64,000 nucleotides of DNA from Eleginops maclovinus (GCF_036324505.1 NC_086366.1:5034427-5098426); one strand, 5' to 3'; shown: positions 35,301 through 50,156, counted from the stretch's first letter. Notes: a model not told the origin generated them from the letters alone. Numbers and translations: made by a program.

Positions 35301-36004
35301 TATTTCCCGCCCTATATCAGTATTTGTTTGCTGGTGGCTTTTTGAGACCCTTAATTAGCCCAGACATGATTTGGACTGGCAGAAGGACATGAATTTAATG
35401 ACTATTGACGAGAAGACAGGCAAAGACAAGCGGCTTAGGGAAGGTTGAGCGTACGTGGAGTTGTCGGCAGAGGATTGTGAAGGAGTTGCAACTGAGAGAA
35501 ATTCTTTCTGCTTTTTTTTTTTGGTCACTGGAAGAATCTGTAATTGTCCAATTAAACAAACTGAGAGCAAAAGAGCATGTGAGGAAGGCACTGAGTAAAC
35601 ATATATTTAGAATTATGTGTATGTGTGAGTCTGGTGTGTGATTCTGTGTTTGGGAAGCAGGGAATTATCTCCAGTTTGCTGAAAAAGCCAATCTGTCTCC
35701 GACCATGCTGCTGAAGTTGCAGTATACTGCAGGTGCTGCATACAGAAAGGCACGTTCCACTTTTTGTGCGTGCGTATTTTGTTTGTGTGTGGTGGTGAGG
35801 AAATGTGGGGCAAGGCTCTCTTGACTGTGTGTGTGTATGTTTGAGGAGCTTATTCGAGTTTTGTGCGATTATGCTGATGGCTCAACAAACTTTTTTCTTT
35901 GCGGTGTAGTAAAATGCTGTGTATTCTTGGTGCAAAGACAGAGGAGAGTGCAGTTTTTCCTGCTACATACGTACGTGCATTGCATTTGCTATTCGTGCTT
36001 TGAT
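32321..36004. other. Intergenic stretch, no recognised gene
   Basis: No gene seen. Contains a short (TA)n at 33023-33040, an A-run near 33190, a C15 run at about 34138-34152, and a CTCF-type motif at 32900-32913. Conserved regulatory sequence could be present but cannot be told without alignment. Confidence 0.45.
32900..32913 (+). promoter_or_regulatory. CTCF-type motif
   Basis: The 14 bases CCACTAGAGGGCGG agree at every position with the CTCF core consensus CCASYAGRKGGCRS. The site lies about 0.6 kb beyond the probable end of slitrk3. One motif match may occur by chance and binding is not shown. Confidence 0.45.
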
Positions 36005-36120
36005 GAATGGGATGAGTGTGGCTCAGGTGGTGAATGGGCGTCGGCCAATCTGAGGGTCAGTCGTTTGATTCTCAGCCAATGCAGTTCACATCTTGTAAAG
36101 TAACCTTGGGCAAGATACCT
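36005..36120 (+). mobile_element. tRNA-derived SINE fragment (SINE-2 type)
   Basis: A-box-like GTGGCTCAGGTGG near 36017, B-box-like GTTTGATTCTCAGC near 36063, then CCTTGGGCAAGATACCTCAC, a phrase common in the bodies of fish SINEs. It passes straight into the family B copy that follows. Confidence 0.55.
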
Positions 36121-36132
36121 CACCCAAAATAC

Positions 36133-36530
36133 AGGGGTGCAGGGATGACTTAGGATCGCAAGGGCTCCCTCGACAAAATCCAATGGGCTTTTTTCATCAA
36201 ATGTTGCTATATGAAAAAGAATCTCTGCGGCAACCACACCTTTATGATGCGTACACCTTTTGTTCAACCAGATAATGTCAACATATTATGGCTGTGCACG
36301 GCTTAGCTAACGGTGGCTAATGCTCGGTGTGATGACGTCTAGTAGTTGTATTTGGACATTCACCAATGGGGTGTTTAAACGTGAACATCTGTGTTAACCA
36401 CAGATGTTATGTCAGGCTTCTAACCAAAGACATGTTTAAAAAACCGATGACTTCACTACAAGGAAACCGGAAGGAGTGAAATGCTAAGTCATTTCCTGGT
36501 TTTCGGACTCATTCCTGCACCGCTCCAGTG
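36133..36530 (+). mobile_element. Family B element
   Basis: Starts GGGGTGCAGGGATGACTTAG and ends ACTCATTCCTGCACCGCTCC, which are inverted copies of each other apart from a few bases. Inside it has CAAGGGCTCCCTCGAC, TTCACCAATGGGGTGTTTA, ACCACAGATGTTATGTCAGG and GGAAACCGGAAGGAGTGAAA. The middle is shortened compared with other copies. Confidence 0.8.
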
Positions 36531-37785
36531 CTCCCGTAGGCATGTCTGCGGTATTGCACTACATTATACTGCACCAATCTGATGACTTCGACTGTGTCAT
36601 CTGGGATTATTTTAAGAGGAATGGCTCTCATTTCTGCCAGATATTAGCCTGTTGATTCTACATTTTTAACATAAACACATTATTAAACAACAGCCAAATA
36701 AAGAAAGACAACACTAAGCAGAACATACATTTCCAGTTGGTAGAGTTTCTTCAGTCCTGAGATCATGAAAAAGCCATCTCTCGGCTGTGCTGCAGTGCAG
36801 GAGCTCAACTGACCCAGTATGAGGAAACAGAGGTGGAGGGAGAGGAGGAAAAGAGGGGAGAAAAGGGGTTGCAGAGGGAGAGCTAAAGAGAGAAAGGGTA
36901 ATTCTCAACCCTCTGCTACTTCTGCTGCCGTGTGTGTGCTGCACAGCTCTGCATTGTTTGCCTCGTGAATTTTTTCGGTCCCTGGAGATTGTGGCCCTCT
37001 CTCCTGTCGAAAGAAATACTGCAAGTTTGGGAGAAGTTGCAGTCATTTGTGTGGCTCAGCGCTGAGCTACAGTCTTAGCTGCTGTTTGGAGAGAAAAGAA
37101 AGGTTTGCAATCCGTGTCGTTATGGCTCACTTCAACGAAGAGGAGGGGAGGAGGAGTGGCATGATTTCATAAAATTTAATTTGGAGCATAGTGTCCCTGG
37201 CTGGTGTTCTGAATACACCACGTTTGTCTTTGTTTGCGGGCCTACTTTGTGCTGTAGGATGACCGGCAGTGCTTTATCTCAGCACTCTTCCTCTTGTTCT
37301 CCTGTTTTCCCTTCTATCCCACTGATTATTTTTCATAGACGAAATGACATTTTGCAGAAGTCAATCATCTGCGTCCTCCCTTGACTCCTAGTCAAACGTG
37401 GTTACATAATCCCTTTTTTTAAGCCTTCCCTCTTTTACACCCGTTTGTCTTTCTCATCCGTTGTACAGCCCTGATCTCCATCTGTCCGTCTGTGCATCCT
37501 CTTTGTGTTTCATTACATCTGAGGTGTTGAGTCTGCTGTTAACAGGCCACTATTTGTTGTATCGCTGTCAAAGAAATCCATCAAATTGCAGCATATTGAC
37601 TGGTTACACTTAATGCTTCACAGTTTTTAGAGCCAGGCTTCATTTTTCAAACTCCTTTTGAACGTTTTCTCTTTATAATTATAGCAGTTCTGTTTGCTGC
37701 ATGATTCTTTTTACCCTTTACACTTTTTTTTCCCATCCAGTAGTCTGTTCTGCTTTCCCACCCTACAATTACCCGTCCAACTTAT
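36531..37785. other. Stretch without a recognised gene
   Basis: Nothing recognised; a purine-rich run lies at about 36830-36900. Confidence 0.4.
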
Positions 37786-38131
37786 GTAAGCTCTTTATTT
37801 TTCTCATACTGCCTGTGCTGCAGCACCTCTTTTCACCCTCTGTCTGCTCTGATTGGTTAGCTGGCCAGCTCTGTTGTGATTGGTCAACCCCTTAGAGATG
37901 TCCCGCCCCTTAGCCTATCATATACAATGTGTTGGAGCGGAAGCCTATAGAAACGCAAGTGTTACAGAGTGATGTCACGGGTGTTTTGGAAGTAAACAAA
38001 GGAGTCGAATGGAGGCATTTCAGGCGGGGGAGTGTGTGGGAGAATTAATTCCCTCTGGAGGGGACACAGGGATTTCAGCCTTTGCAGACCATTTACATGC
38101 ACAAAAACCCCGCCACAGGAAAGGGAAAAAA
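37786..38131 (+). mobile_element. Family A copy
   Basis: Lacks the first 90 bp but is otherwise good: CTGCCTGTGCTGCAGCACCT, TCTGATTGGTTAGCTGGCCA, TGTGATTGGTCAACC, ATGTCCCGCCCCTTAGCC, AGTGATGTCAC, GGCATTTCAGGCGGGGGAG and CACAGGAAAGGGAAAAAAC. Confidence 0.85.
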
Positions 38132-39374
38132 CTATCCGTATCATTACATCTACCCATCCATGCGTCTCTTTTTCAAACACACACAAAACAGCCCAATGTT
38201 AACCCCCTTCTTGACCTTGCTGCTGGACTGTGTGTTGTGCTCGGTAGTATTCCTCTGACTCCAGTTTAGTTCATTCATGTATACTGTGCTTTTCCCCAGA
38301 TGACATGGTGCAATTACTTTTGCAGCTAGTCTCTGTCAAGGTGGCTGTATATATTTATGTGTGTTTGTTTGTGTGTTTGTTTGTGTGACAGCCAGGTGCA
38401 TCGCTTTTTTTAGAGCATGACCTCTCCAAGTGACCCAGGTAATGGGCCAAACTGGTTAAAATAAGCGCTGATAACTGAGTAGCAGAGAAGTGCACTTTTG
38501 TGTTTGTTTTATTACATCCGAGGTATTGAGTGTCCGCTGTTAAAAGGCCACTATTTGTTGAATTGCTGTGAAAGAACTCCATGGAATATATCGACTGGTA
38601 AGAATGAATGCTTCACAGTTTTTAGAGATGATGATTTCCTCTCTTTATTTTTGACTCTCAAAGAAATCTGTTTAACAAACTATTCTCTTTAGACATTTGA
38701 AATCAATCGAAGCATGGGAGGGTCAATTAAGAGAAATAATTAAGCTTAATAACGGACACTGATGTCTCTTTGGTGCCTGCATGCAGTGGTTTGACACTAC
38801 ATGCTCGCTCAGATTGTGAACGGTTTAGTCGGCCAAGGCCACCTGCTGATAGCGGGCCTATCTGATGTTCCGGCTTCGATAAAAGTGCATAAAACTTAAT
38901 AAGTAAAAACAGCTTTTAGGGGGTTCAGTGCTGTTGCATATTTAGGAATGTTTGCTATTCAGAGTTTTAGTCAAAGCGAAGTGAAGCTGCTGATTTGGAA
39001 GTAAAAGCATCAAAGCATGTGATGAAATGTATGCTGATGAGGAGGATTTAATAAGAGGGAAGTAGAGGTGAAGAAAAGACGGTGAAGGGAGAAATACCGT
39101 TTGCATGAAGACTAGTGGATCTTCGTGATGCATTCGTTGGGTACTCGGACAAGTTGTGTTTGGGAATAACACACACGAGCCTTTTAAAAAAACAGCACAG
39201 ACTACGGCAAAGTACATTTCCATGTCAAATGAATTATTCATGTTTCAGCGGGGGTCAACATGATGCGAAGGTAAATTCATGAGGGCAAGTGTCATACCGT
39301 ATTGAGCTATATAAATATAACGTTTACACATCATTATGCATATGAATCAAATATATAGGCATTTGCCTGCAACC

Positions 39375-39375
<1 letters not shown>

Positions 39376-39410
<35 letters not shown>
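39376..39410. repeat. (CA)n microsatellite
   Basis: About 17 CA units. Confidence 0.95.
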
Positions 39411-39412
<2 letters not shown>

Positions 39413-39492
39413 AACGTCACAGAAAATCAGAGGGATTTTAAAACTGAGTAGAGCTAAATTACTTATTTTTTGTGAATCATATTTGTAATGCT

Positions 39493-39670
<178 letters not shown>

Positions 39671-40650
39671 ATTTTTCCAGTTAGGATTCATATTTTCTCT
39701 TGGATTGTGTCTTTTTAAATTCAAGAAACTTTTGTGTCCTGATTTCTCAGAAACCTTTGCAACCCTCTCTGTTCTTATAGTCCTAATCCCTCATTGCAAA
39801 TGTTTTCTAAAAAATAACTCAAGGGTAGAGGGAATAAACCAAAGATGGTTTTACTAAATCAGGGCCATGTGTCATGGTGTGGAGGGGGAAGATGGAGAGC
39901 AAGATTGCAGCCTTCCTCAGACCTTTATGCCGGCCTTGATTGGGGATTGGGATCACCTGAGGGAGAGGCTGCACCTTCATGGAGACAATCAGGGGAAGAG
40001 GGGGAGGGACACACACGAACACACACACTTTTTAAAATGTGTTTCTGAGTTTTAAACCAAACACCATTATTTTACAAGAGCAGAAAATACGAGCACATTT
40101 GTAACAGTATGCCTATTTTTCCATGGTGTTTTAAATGATAGCAGCCTTTAGAGTTGTGTTTTTAGACATACATTAATGGGTCAGGCGCTTCCCTTTGACC
40201 CAGCGCACAGGCCACTGTCTGTCCTCGCTCCCTGTCCCGGTGTCAGCCAAACATTTCTGCTTGGTTAGTGAGTGTAATGATGTGTTGTGTGTGTGTGTGT
40301 GTATGTTAAGTGTGTGTAATGAAGTGGATCTGTTATAGAGCTAGTGAGAGTGCTCTGTAACTACTACTACTACAGCAGAGAGGGCTGAAGGATTTATGGA
40401 GATGTTTCGCCTAATGAGCAGGGATCACTTGCATTGTTAGCATTAGATCAACAGTAGAGGAGTTCGCTTAATTAAGGCCTGGCTGCTTGTGCACTATCAG
40501 CACTCACACACACAAACATGCGCCTATGCATTTCTATAGGTGACTTAATTATCCGCATTTACCTGGACCAAATATTAAAAGATGTAAGTGAATGTGTCGA
40601 TCATAGGGATCAATGTTTGGATGTCATGTGAAGCTAGTTGATGCACTTGT
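39671..40650. other. Stretch without a recognised gene
   Basis: No gene or repeat copy recognised. Confidence 0.4.
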
Positions 40651-40800
40651 CCCGTAGTGGCTCAGTCATTAAGGGGCTTGGACTGGGAATCGTAGGGTCA
40701 CCGGTTCAAGTCCCCGAACAGAACTAAAATATGGAGCGTGGTACTGGTAGCCTACTTGGAGACCACCTGGGCCCTGCTGTGGTGCCATTGAGCAAGTCAC
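40651..40800 (+). mobile_element. SINE-1 copy, 5' half
   Basis: tRNA-like head with AGTGGCTCAGTCATTAAGGG (A box region) and CACCGGTTCAAGTCCCC (B box), then the body up to GAGCAAGTCACCGG, after which it is cut off. The head is almost identical to the complement of the 43755-44072 copy. Confidence 0.75.
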
Positions 40801-41542
40801 CGGTAACTCCAATTCTAATTAAAAGTCAAATGTTTCAGATCTTAAATATAATATATCAACGGCTGAAAACTAGGAGGCAGATCCACCTCACTGCAGGTAT
40901 TTGTGGTGCTTTCCCGTTAATGAAGTCAGACGCACGCATTAATATACAGTAGTGTAGTTAAATTAAGAAAATATTTGTATTTATTTAATGTTTTCAACAT
41001 ATGCGTTTACAGTGTGTTATTAAGCTTATTGCCATTGCTGGGAATATGCAAATACAGTATGCAAGCAATTGTCAGAACTGAGGAATAGAAACTTATCGAA
41101 TGCTCTAAATTGGCAGAGGAACAGCTTATGATCATATGTGTAAGCTAGAGAGCTCTGCTTGCAAGTGTGCACGTAGGAGGAGCATGTGTTTCTTCTTGCC
41201 ACGGCTAAGAGATTGTATAATTTCTGTAATGGTGTTAAAAAAAAGTCTCACCAACGAGGAAAACTTGATTTGTTTTTTTTTGCTGTCATGACATTTCTCA
41301 CTGGTATGTGTTGGTGTGGCTCTGTGTGTTCCTCTGAGCATGTGGGCTGTGGAGAGAATCCATAATGCGGCCCTGTAATTCAGGAAGAATGCTGATTCAC
41401 GGTTACACGCAGGACAAATCCAGAACGTTTGCTTTAGCATGCCGCATGAGTTGTTTTTGCAAATCAGCATGTGTCTTACATGTCTGCTTTTCTGTATTTT
41501 CTACAATCTGTCGGTGTATATTTTCATGTTTCCCTGCAGGCG

Positions 41543-42600
<1,058 letters not shown>

Positions 42601-43030
42601 AAGGTGTTGCAAAACGCTCCCTCGACACAAAGCAACTGGATATTTCCACTGGATTGTGGACAATTGCAGAAAATAAGCTCTGTGGCAAACACACATTAAT
42701 GATACTTACACGTTTTGTTCAGCTGAATTACTTCCACATAATCTTCCTTTGTGTTAACGCGTAAATGCTAATGCTAAGCTATCAACGAACAACATCAAGG
42801 TCACCACCGCTAAGCTAATTGTGGACTTGTGTCGTCTGTGATGTTAAGTACTGTAGTTATTTAGTCACTTGGGGTGTTTACTGACTTATTTTGATGTCGC
42901 GGAGCAAATGTTAAAGTCTCAGCTAACCACGAACACGTTCTAAAAACCGCAGACTTCGAGATGAGGGGAACAGGAAGTGAATAAATGCTACGTTATTACC
43001 GGGTTTTAGGACTCGTTTCTGCACCATTCT
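42601..43030 (+). mobile_element. Family B element, 5' end lost
   Basis: Has CGCTCCCTCGACACAAAGCA, AAATAAGCTCTGTGGCAAAC, AACGAACAACATCAAGGTCA, CCACCGCTAAGCTAA, TTATTTTGATGTCGC and GGACTCGTTTCTGCACCATT in family order. Confidence 0.8.
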
Positions 43031-43754
43031 TTTTCTCTTTCTTCTTCACCCTCACATCCTTGGAGCAGCAGCAGCAGTTGATGGATCGTTCGGGTCAGCA
43101 GGGTTGACAGGGTTGACAGGCAGGTTGATGTAAGAGACAGAGGGACTGAAGAATTGTTGTGCACGTGTAAGGGTTAGAGTTGTGTGTTTGCAAAAGAACG
43201 AAAGAAAGAAAGAGAGAGTGAGATGTGGCGACCATCATCTTCGAGTTCACCCTCTCCAGATGCCCCCATCCTTTAAACTCCTACAATCCTCTGCTGATCC
43301 CTTGACCCCATCTATTTTCCCCCTCCTTTTACCATCTTTCTGTATCATGTCACGGTTTTACAGGGCTGTTCAGGAGCAGCTGTAGCCTGGAGGCTGGAGA
43401 AGCAGGCCTGTGACCATGAGATTGCCGATAAATCTCTGGCCTGGTGTGGCAGGGAAAACATGGCAGTGGAATGTGAATGAGAATATCATCTGTTCAATAA
43501 CAGCTCGTAACAACATTGAAATCGGGGGTTCAATATCTTGGGAAATTGGCTTTCTGGCAGAGACGTATATAGACAATTGAGATCAATCTCATGTTGGCAA
43601 AGCAAAAGCTACACCTTGTTAGCGTAGCTTAGCAAAAAGATCAGACCCAGGGTTGTTACGATGGTTACATATTGTAACCCTAGCACTATAAGCACAGAGG
43701 CCAATAAAAGGGGGCCCTGTCTCTGCTATGCCGCTTTCTGAAGAGGGTGTAGGA

Positions 43755-44072
43755 TGACAGAAGAAGAATCGGAGGATGAAACCCTCTTTACTGTCACATA
43801 CATGCACACAGCAGAGCACACACAGTGAAATTGGTCCTCTGCATTTAACCCACCCTAGTACTAGGAGCAGTGGGCAGCTATTGTGCAGCGCCGGGGAGCA
43901 ATGGGGAGGGGGGATTGGAGGTGTCTGGTGCCTTGCTCAAGGGCACTAGGAGGTGAACCCTAACCCTCTCCAAGTAGCAGTCCACTTTCCATATTTCAAG
44001 TCTGTTCGGGGACTTGAACCGGCGACCCTACGATTCCCAGTCCAAGCCCCTACTGACTGAGTCACTGCTGGA
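43755..44072 (-). mobile_element. SINE-1 copy, full length
   Basis: On the minus strand: tRNA-like head (AGTGACTCAGTCAGTAGGGG, then TCGCCGGTTCAAGTCCCCGA), body with CCTTGAGCAAGGCACCAGAC and GCTCCCCGGCGCTGCACAA, then AGGGTGGGTTAAATGCAGAG and the 3' tail GGTTTCATCCTCCGATTCTT. This copy links the head seen at 40651 with the 3' end seen at 11010. Confidence 0.85.
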
Positions 44073-45537
44073 CAAATTCACATAGTTGCCTTTTATACTG
44101 GGAGGCATTTACTGTTCATTTAATGTTTTAGTTTTTACAGAGTGACGTCTTTATCCTTACCAAAGCTAATCTGCTGCTAGTGGTAGCTTATTTCAATATA
44201 TGTTTAAAGGACTATCTGGTCTTATTCCCAGGATGTTGAATGTTTTGTCACAGCCAACAGCATCAAATATTAATCGCTAGGAGGAAGTGCACCGGAATTC
44301 AGTAAAAAGGACTACAAACAGGTTGCCGTGAGGCTCTGGCGGATGGGGATGGAGATGGGGATGGGTTGCACAATAAACAATTCAACCCCGGAGACTGCTG
44401 TAAGTGTCTAATGTGAAACCAAACACTCTATGCTGCGAGTTATTTGACGTTACACTACAAATCAAATGTATTTATTTACGAGCTGTACAAGCTGTTCAAG
44501 CCTAAGCTAAACCAAAAGTTTTTGTTTTCAGTTCATAAAACAAACCTTATGTTTAATACGAGCGTAGAAAAGCATCATGTGTTGGGAAATTGCGCCAAAA
44601 AGAGACGCTAAGGGGTCCTGAACAACAATCGGTACGTTAGGAATAGGAACGGGCTGATTTAATTTTACGGTTAGCAAAAAAGTCAAAGTGTTATTTCCAA
44701 TTCCACAAACATTTTGTGTGTCTGTTGTTCAGAAAGGTGTTTACATAAAAATACCAACAAATACATTCCTCTTTCTCTAATAGTTTGTGTAGCCGGAAGC
44801 CATTTCTACCCATTGCCAACATGCAGTTCCTTTCTTCCTCCCATTAGGTTACATCCTGATAGCTCCCTTCATTCATTTTAATGCTAGTTAGCTAATCAGA
44901 TTATGGTGCATTACCTTAAAGGAATGCATTCCACCTTTAATCTAATCATAAAGCTCCTTACTTTACTTTACACAATTAACCCTTTGACACATATCTGCCC
45001 ATGCACGAAATCTAAGCCCTTTTTTCTTTTAAGCGGTGCATAATCTTGCATGCCGTGCTGAAGGAGCTTTTCCAAGAGCATTTATGTTGCAGTTAGTCGA
45101 AGCAGAAAATTATACATTGCTTTTAATTTGAAATAATATGACTAACATCTACATGTTGGAGCTTTTATCGTTAGTTTTCCCTTTCAGAGCCGCAAGGAGA
45201 GTAAAACCATCCTGATCCAAACGTGCATGGATTGGTGGGTTTGAAAGGGCAGGGGGAAAAGTTGCAATAGCACCATTTTTGCACGGTCAATACCTTAGCT
45301 TCCTCTTTGTGAAGACAGAGTACTGCATGTAAGACAGTGGTAATTTGAGCTGGGTGTGCCTTAACTCAGGATTCGACTTCACTTTATTAACTTGGAACAA
45401 AGTAAAACACGACTTGAGATGTAAACCAAATGACTCGAGCCACTTCTGCAGAATAGTTTAACCTTGTTTTCAGTGTGAATGTGTGTGTTCAGTGCATCTG
45501 ATATGCATTTCCTACTGAAAAAGGACATCTGCTGCTC
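44073..45537. other. Stretch without a recognised gene
   Basis: Nothing recognised. Confidence 0.4.
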
Positions 45538-45935
45538 ATTCTCAGCTTCAGATTTGTATGTTGTGCCTCTACTCTGACATGTTTCCATGCTTTATGCTTG
45601 TTATTTTTCTCATACTACTACCGCCTTTTCACCCTCCCTCTGAAACCAGAGTCCAGTCGGCTCTGATGGGTTAGCTGTCCGGCTCTGTTGTGATTCATCA
45701 ACCTCTTAGAGATGTCCCGCCCCTTAGCCCATTACGTATCATGTCAGCGAATAGAAGCCTGACTGTTACATAGTGATGTCACTGGAAGTAAACAAAGAGT
45801 CCAATGAAGGTATTTCAGGCAAGGGGAAACTCCCTCTGGAGGGAACTTTAGGATTCAAGTCTTTGCAGACCATTAACATGCACACAATCCTATATTACAC
45901 ACTACAAGGAAGGGGAAACCACACAATATAGGCTC
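45538..45935 (+). mobile_element. Family A copy, nearly complete
   Basis: From TTCTCAGCTTCAGATTTGTA through CTCTGATGGGTTAGCTGTCC, AGATGTCCCGCCCCTTAGCC, ACATAGTGATGTCACTGGAA and GAAACTCCCTCTGGAGGGAA to ACACTACAAGGAAGGGGAAA. The first CCAAT box is mutated (GATGGG for GATTGG). Confidence 0.85.
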
Positions 45936-46610
45936 TCTTTAATCTCTCTGCCACTTGTGTGATATAAACCCAGATTTACATGTTCTACTAATAAAGTTCT
46001 CATTTTCTCCCGTGTTCCTGCACATGCATGTTAGACTTCATTTTCAATCTTCTACTAAAGGACTTGGAAGGTTTATATATGGAGGCAATAAATTCAACTC
46101 GTCTAGGGACTTCCTTTGAGTCACCCCGTCATTAAACATGCAGACCTTGATGTTTGGATATGGCTGTTCTTATGGTTTCAGCACTGATTTGGTGTATCTT
46201 GTAGTGATTTTGGCTCCAGTTTGAGAGCACACACAGCAGTCTAAACTCTTGCCTGGGTTCTCAAGTTTGCATTTGAAGAGGCTCAGTTTCCTTTTCTAAT
46301 GTCTCACCTTTCCCATCATCTTCGTGGAGGAAAATCAAAGCCACCACCTTTCAATTTCAGGTATTATTATCTTGCAAGTTTCCAATATATATTAACTTCT
46401 AACACTTCTCCAGAGGCTTAACGTCATTGCCATTTTTATATTTAATTCTCAAGTTTCATCTCCAGCCTCCCCCCCATTCTCAAATTAATTAAAATTTGTC
46501 ATTTTGAGTAACCCAAAGGTGAATAGCACTGACAGCACTATTTTGATAATTTGATCAAGAACATTTTTTATTCCAAAGTTATTTTTTGGCAGGAAGATGA
46601 AACAGTTATC

Positions 46611-46726
<116 letters not shown>

Positions 46727-47102
46727 GCATGCTATGGGTCTCAGATTAGATTGGTTTTGTGGGACCTGATTAAACCACTCCCCTGGATTGGAGCAGACAT
46801 CAGTAAAGCCTGACATGGCAAAGGGCTACTGCTGAGCTCGCACTGCTTTATTTATCACCCGAAGGGACTGAGCTCCTGTGTATGTATGTGTTCACATATT
46901 TGGGACAAGCGTGTCTACCTGTGTGTGCGTGTGAGTGTAGAGCAAGAGAGGGGAGGGGGGCTAAGTTAGTGTGTGCACATGCCCTGTGTGTTTCGGACTC
47001 TGGACTTGATCCAAGTTTGGTTTTTTCCAACTTCCCTATTTATAAATGATATTTATACCACAAGGACGGTGATGAAGTCAGGAACAGAATTTTGATGAAG
47101 CG

Positions 47103-47240
<138 letters not shown>

Positions 47241-47371
47241 TGTACGTATTTATAACACAAGGACAGTGATGCAGAGAGGAGCTGCATACTGATTAAGTGA
47301 AGTCGAAGAGAGAGGGCTTCTGTGTTGGCAGGCAGTGGCACGCTGCAACAACAAGTCATTCACCTAATTTA

Positions 47372-47373
<2 letters not shown>

Positions 47374-47404
<31 letters not shown>

Positions 47405-47413
47405 ACACACACA
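47374..47413. repeat. (CA)n microsatellite
   Basis: About 19 CA units with one ACC interruption at 47401-47404. Confidence 0.95.
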
Positions 47414-47992
47414 TGTTTGACTCAGAAAATCTTTCCGATAACTCTGCATGCATAAGATGCCATGCATGAAAAATAGTTGTTCTTGTCTCCGGCTGCAGTG
47501 CTGTGTGCAGTTTGACTTTCACTGGAGACTAATAGGTTTTTCTAATTATCGTTATATAGAAATAGAGATATGCCATAACTCTTCATGGCCTCTGAATCAG
47601 CAGCGAGGTCATTAGAGAAGGAGGGAGGAAGAGAAAAAGAAAAGGGAGGATAATGGATCGGGGGAGCGGTGAAAGCAGGGAGAGAGTGAGAGGGAAAGAT
47701 CAATACAGTCTGTACTTTGAGAGCGGGGAATCTGCATATCATGGAGCAGGAGGAGGAGGAGAGTGGGTGTAGGAAAAGAAAAACTGAGACGCACACACAG
47801 TAAGTTTTGTTTCCTTGTGTGAGGGGGGAGAAGGGGGGTGACAAAGTTAAAGGAGTGTCTTTAATGGACGGGGAGAAGTATGCAACAATAGCATGTCTGA
47901 ACGAGAGATGGTGGAAGATATGGAGAGGAAGAAAAAGGGGTTTTGCAGTCGTTCTTAAAAAAAGATAAGCACACTGTTCTCTTTCTACCCTG

Positions 47993-47998
<6 letters not shown>

Positions 47999-48072
<74 letters not shown>
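47999..48072. repeat. (CA)n microsatellite
   Basis: About 37 pure CA units. Confidence 0.97.
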
Positions 48073-48074
<2 letters not shown>

Positions 48075-48429
48075 ACCAACGCTGTTCTGTTGCAGCAAGC
48101 TCTTGGCACCTGACAAAAGATCACCCGCTCAGAGTTGCCATGGCAACGAGGAGATTCGTTGTTGCTACCCGCACAGCCTGAACTCCGAGCCCTGATGGGA
48201 GAGAGGAGAGGGAGGGATAAAAAAGAAAGAAGAAGGGATTGAAACGACTAATTGAACCGGATGTTGATTTGATTAGAAAACGGAGGAAAAGAGGAGCTGC
48301 AGCACAGACAGTATGAGAAAAAAATAATATTTGTGAAGGGGGTCTTAATTAATGTTGTTATTTACAACATGTTGTTATTTACAACATCATTTTGTTTGTT
48401 TTGCAAAAACATTTATGTTTGACTTTCAG

Positions 48430-48775
48430 TCTATTATGCTTTTGGGGGTTTTCCCCTTCCTGCAGTTTGTTATATAGGGTTCTAAAGCGTTTGAATGGTT
48501 CCACCCCCTGCTTCTATTGGATAGGGCGGGCCAACACATTCGGATAGGCTAAGGGGGCGGGACATCTCTAAGCGGTTAACCAATCACAACAGAGCCAGCC
48601 AGCTAACCAATCAGAGCAAACTGAGCTCTGGTTTCAGACAGAGGGTGAAAAGAGGAGCTGCAGCACAGACAGTATGAGAAAAATAAAGAGCTTTTTGAAC
48701 ATTAAAGCATGGAGACATGTCCCAGGAGAGACACTAAATACTAATATGAACCTGAAACTGAGCAGAGTCAGACCA
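48430..48775 (-). mobile_element. Family A copy, nearly complete
   Basis: Minus-strand copy from TATTATGCTTTTGGGGGTTT through GGGGGCGGGACATCTCTAAG, CCAATCACAACAGAGCCAGC, AACCAATCAGAGCAAACTGA and AAATAAAGAGCTTTTTGAAC to ATATGAACCTGAAACTGAGC. A duplicated piece of its core (GGAGCTGCAGCACAGACAGT, 48291-48330) lies just outside on the left. Confidence 0.85.
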
Positions 48776-49640
48776 CATCAGTTATAAATGTAAGGGTGTC
48801 TTTAAACCTAAAAAAGTGGACATCGCCTGCAAAGGTACAATCAAACAGAGTAGAATTATATTTGATTTGACTGCATTATTTATATTGATTCATTCAAAAA
48901 ATGATCAGAGAATAATCTGTTCTTTTAATGATGTTTGTCGTCGTTTGTTAGGAAACTTATTTTTTATTTAACAAGAAACTTGATATCATCTGAAAATGTT
49001 GGGCAAAACAATTATGACAATTATTTTTGAACTTAAATAAGTTGACTTGAAAGTTGAAAAAACAGAAAAATGAATGGTACACATAACCGTAATAGAAAGT
49101 GAAACTCAATGAATGCTAAAACTTCAGTGTCATCTTTACATTTTTCAACGATGCGCAGATTGTCTGTGGAAAACTTTAAATTGATGCAACTCCTTCAAAA
49201 ACACACAGAACCTGAAAGACTGTGTCTCAGCAGCTTGTCTGAGAGGTTCACCTCGTTCCTTGATGTTTACTTTTTCTTTTATCTTCTTCCTTCTTTGAGT
49301 TTGCCTGACAGGCGGAGACATGATTTGTGAGAAAAGTTGCTGTGAGTGTTCAACCAGGATGAAACTGCAAAATTCAGCAAAGCAACAAAAGTGTCAAATA
49401 CATGTGTTGTTACATGCACGACTCTCGGAAAAGCAGCAAACTACATGCAAGAACATATGCTTGCAAAAACACAGGAGACTGAATTGATCTCCTTGGGAAG
49501 AAGCTGTTTGGAAGCAGAGGAAACACTTCAACAGGGCGGATGTTTGCCAATGCAGGAACTGAATCCAGATCAATCCCTCACCTAAATGCTTGCAGATCGA
49601 TCATTATGCATATAACAAGCATTGTGCATAAGTGCCCTGT
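48776..49640. other. Stretch without a recognised gene
   Basis: Nothing recognised. The 73- and 79-codon + strand frames have no family resemblance. Confidence 0.4.
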
Positions 49641-50087
49641 CTATAGAGTGGTGCAGTGATGGCCTATTTTTGTAGGCTGACCCAGAAGTTAGCATCGCAA
49701 GTGTTCCTTTGACACATAGCAGTGGTATTTTTCCATAGAGTTTTGACATATTGAATGAAATTACATCCGTGACAAAAACACGTTTGTAATACTTACGCGT
49801 TTTGTTCAGCAGGATCATTTCCACTTATTAAAACCACTTTTGATCATCAAAGTGTAAATGCAATCGGCAGAAATAAATAACTTATGTAATGTTATAGACC
49901 AGCTAAGCTAAGAGCCGCTAATCTCTGGCATGATGATGTTCAGTCGTCTCATTAAGCTACTTGTTACCAAACGCCATTTCTTTATGACAACGCTTCAGAC
50001 ATTCACCAATGGGGTATTTACTGACATATTAAATGTCACAGAACAAAACATTAACATCTTTTTAGCTTGTATTAGCCACAGAGCTTA
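49641..50087 (+). mobile_element. Family B element, 3' end lost
   Basis: Starts with TAGAGTGGTGCAGTGATGGC and continues with GGCTGACCCAGAAGTTAGCA, ACTTACGCGTTTTGTTCAGC, TGCAATCGGCAGAAA and TTCACCAATGGGGTATTTAC, then ends at TTAGCCACAGAGC. It is followed by a duplicated CAGAATCAGAATC string. Confidence 0.8.
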
Positions 50088-50156
50088 TCAGAGTCAGAAT
50101 CAGAATCATATATATTGTAAAGTAGGTTTAGAGTTACATGATTGAAATACTTTAAA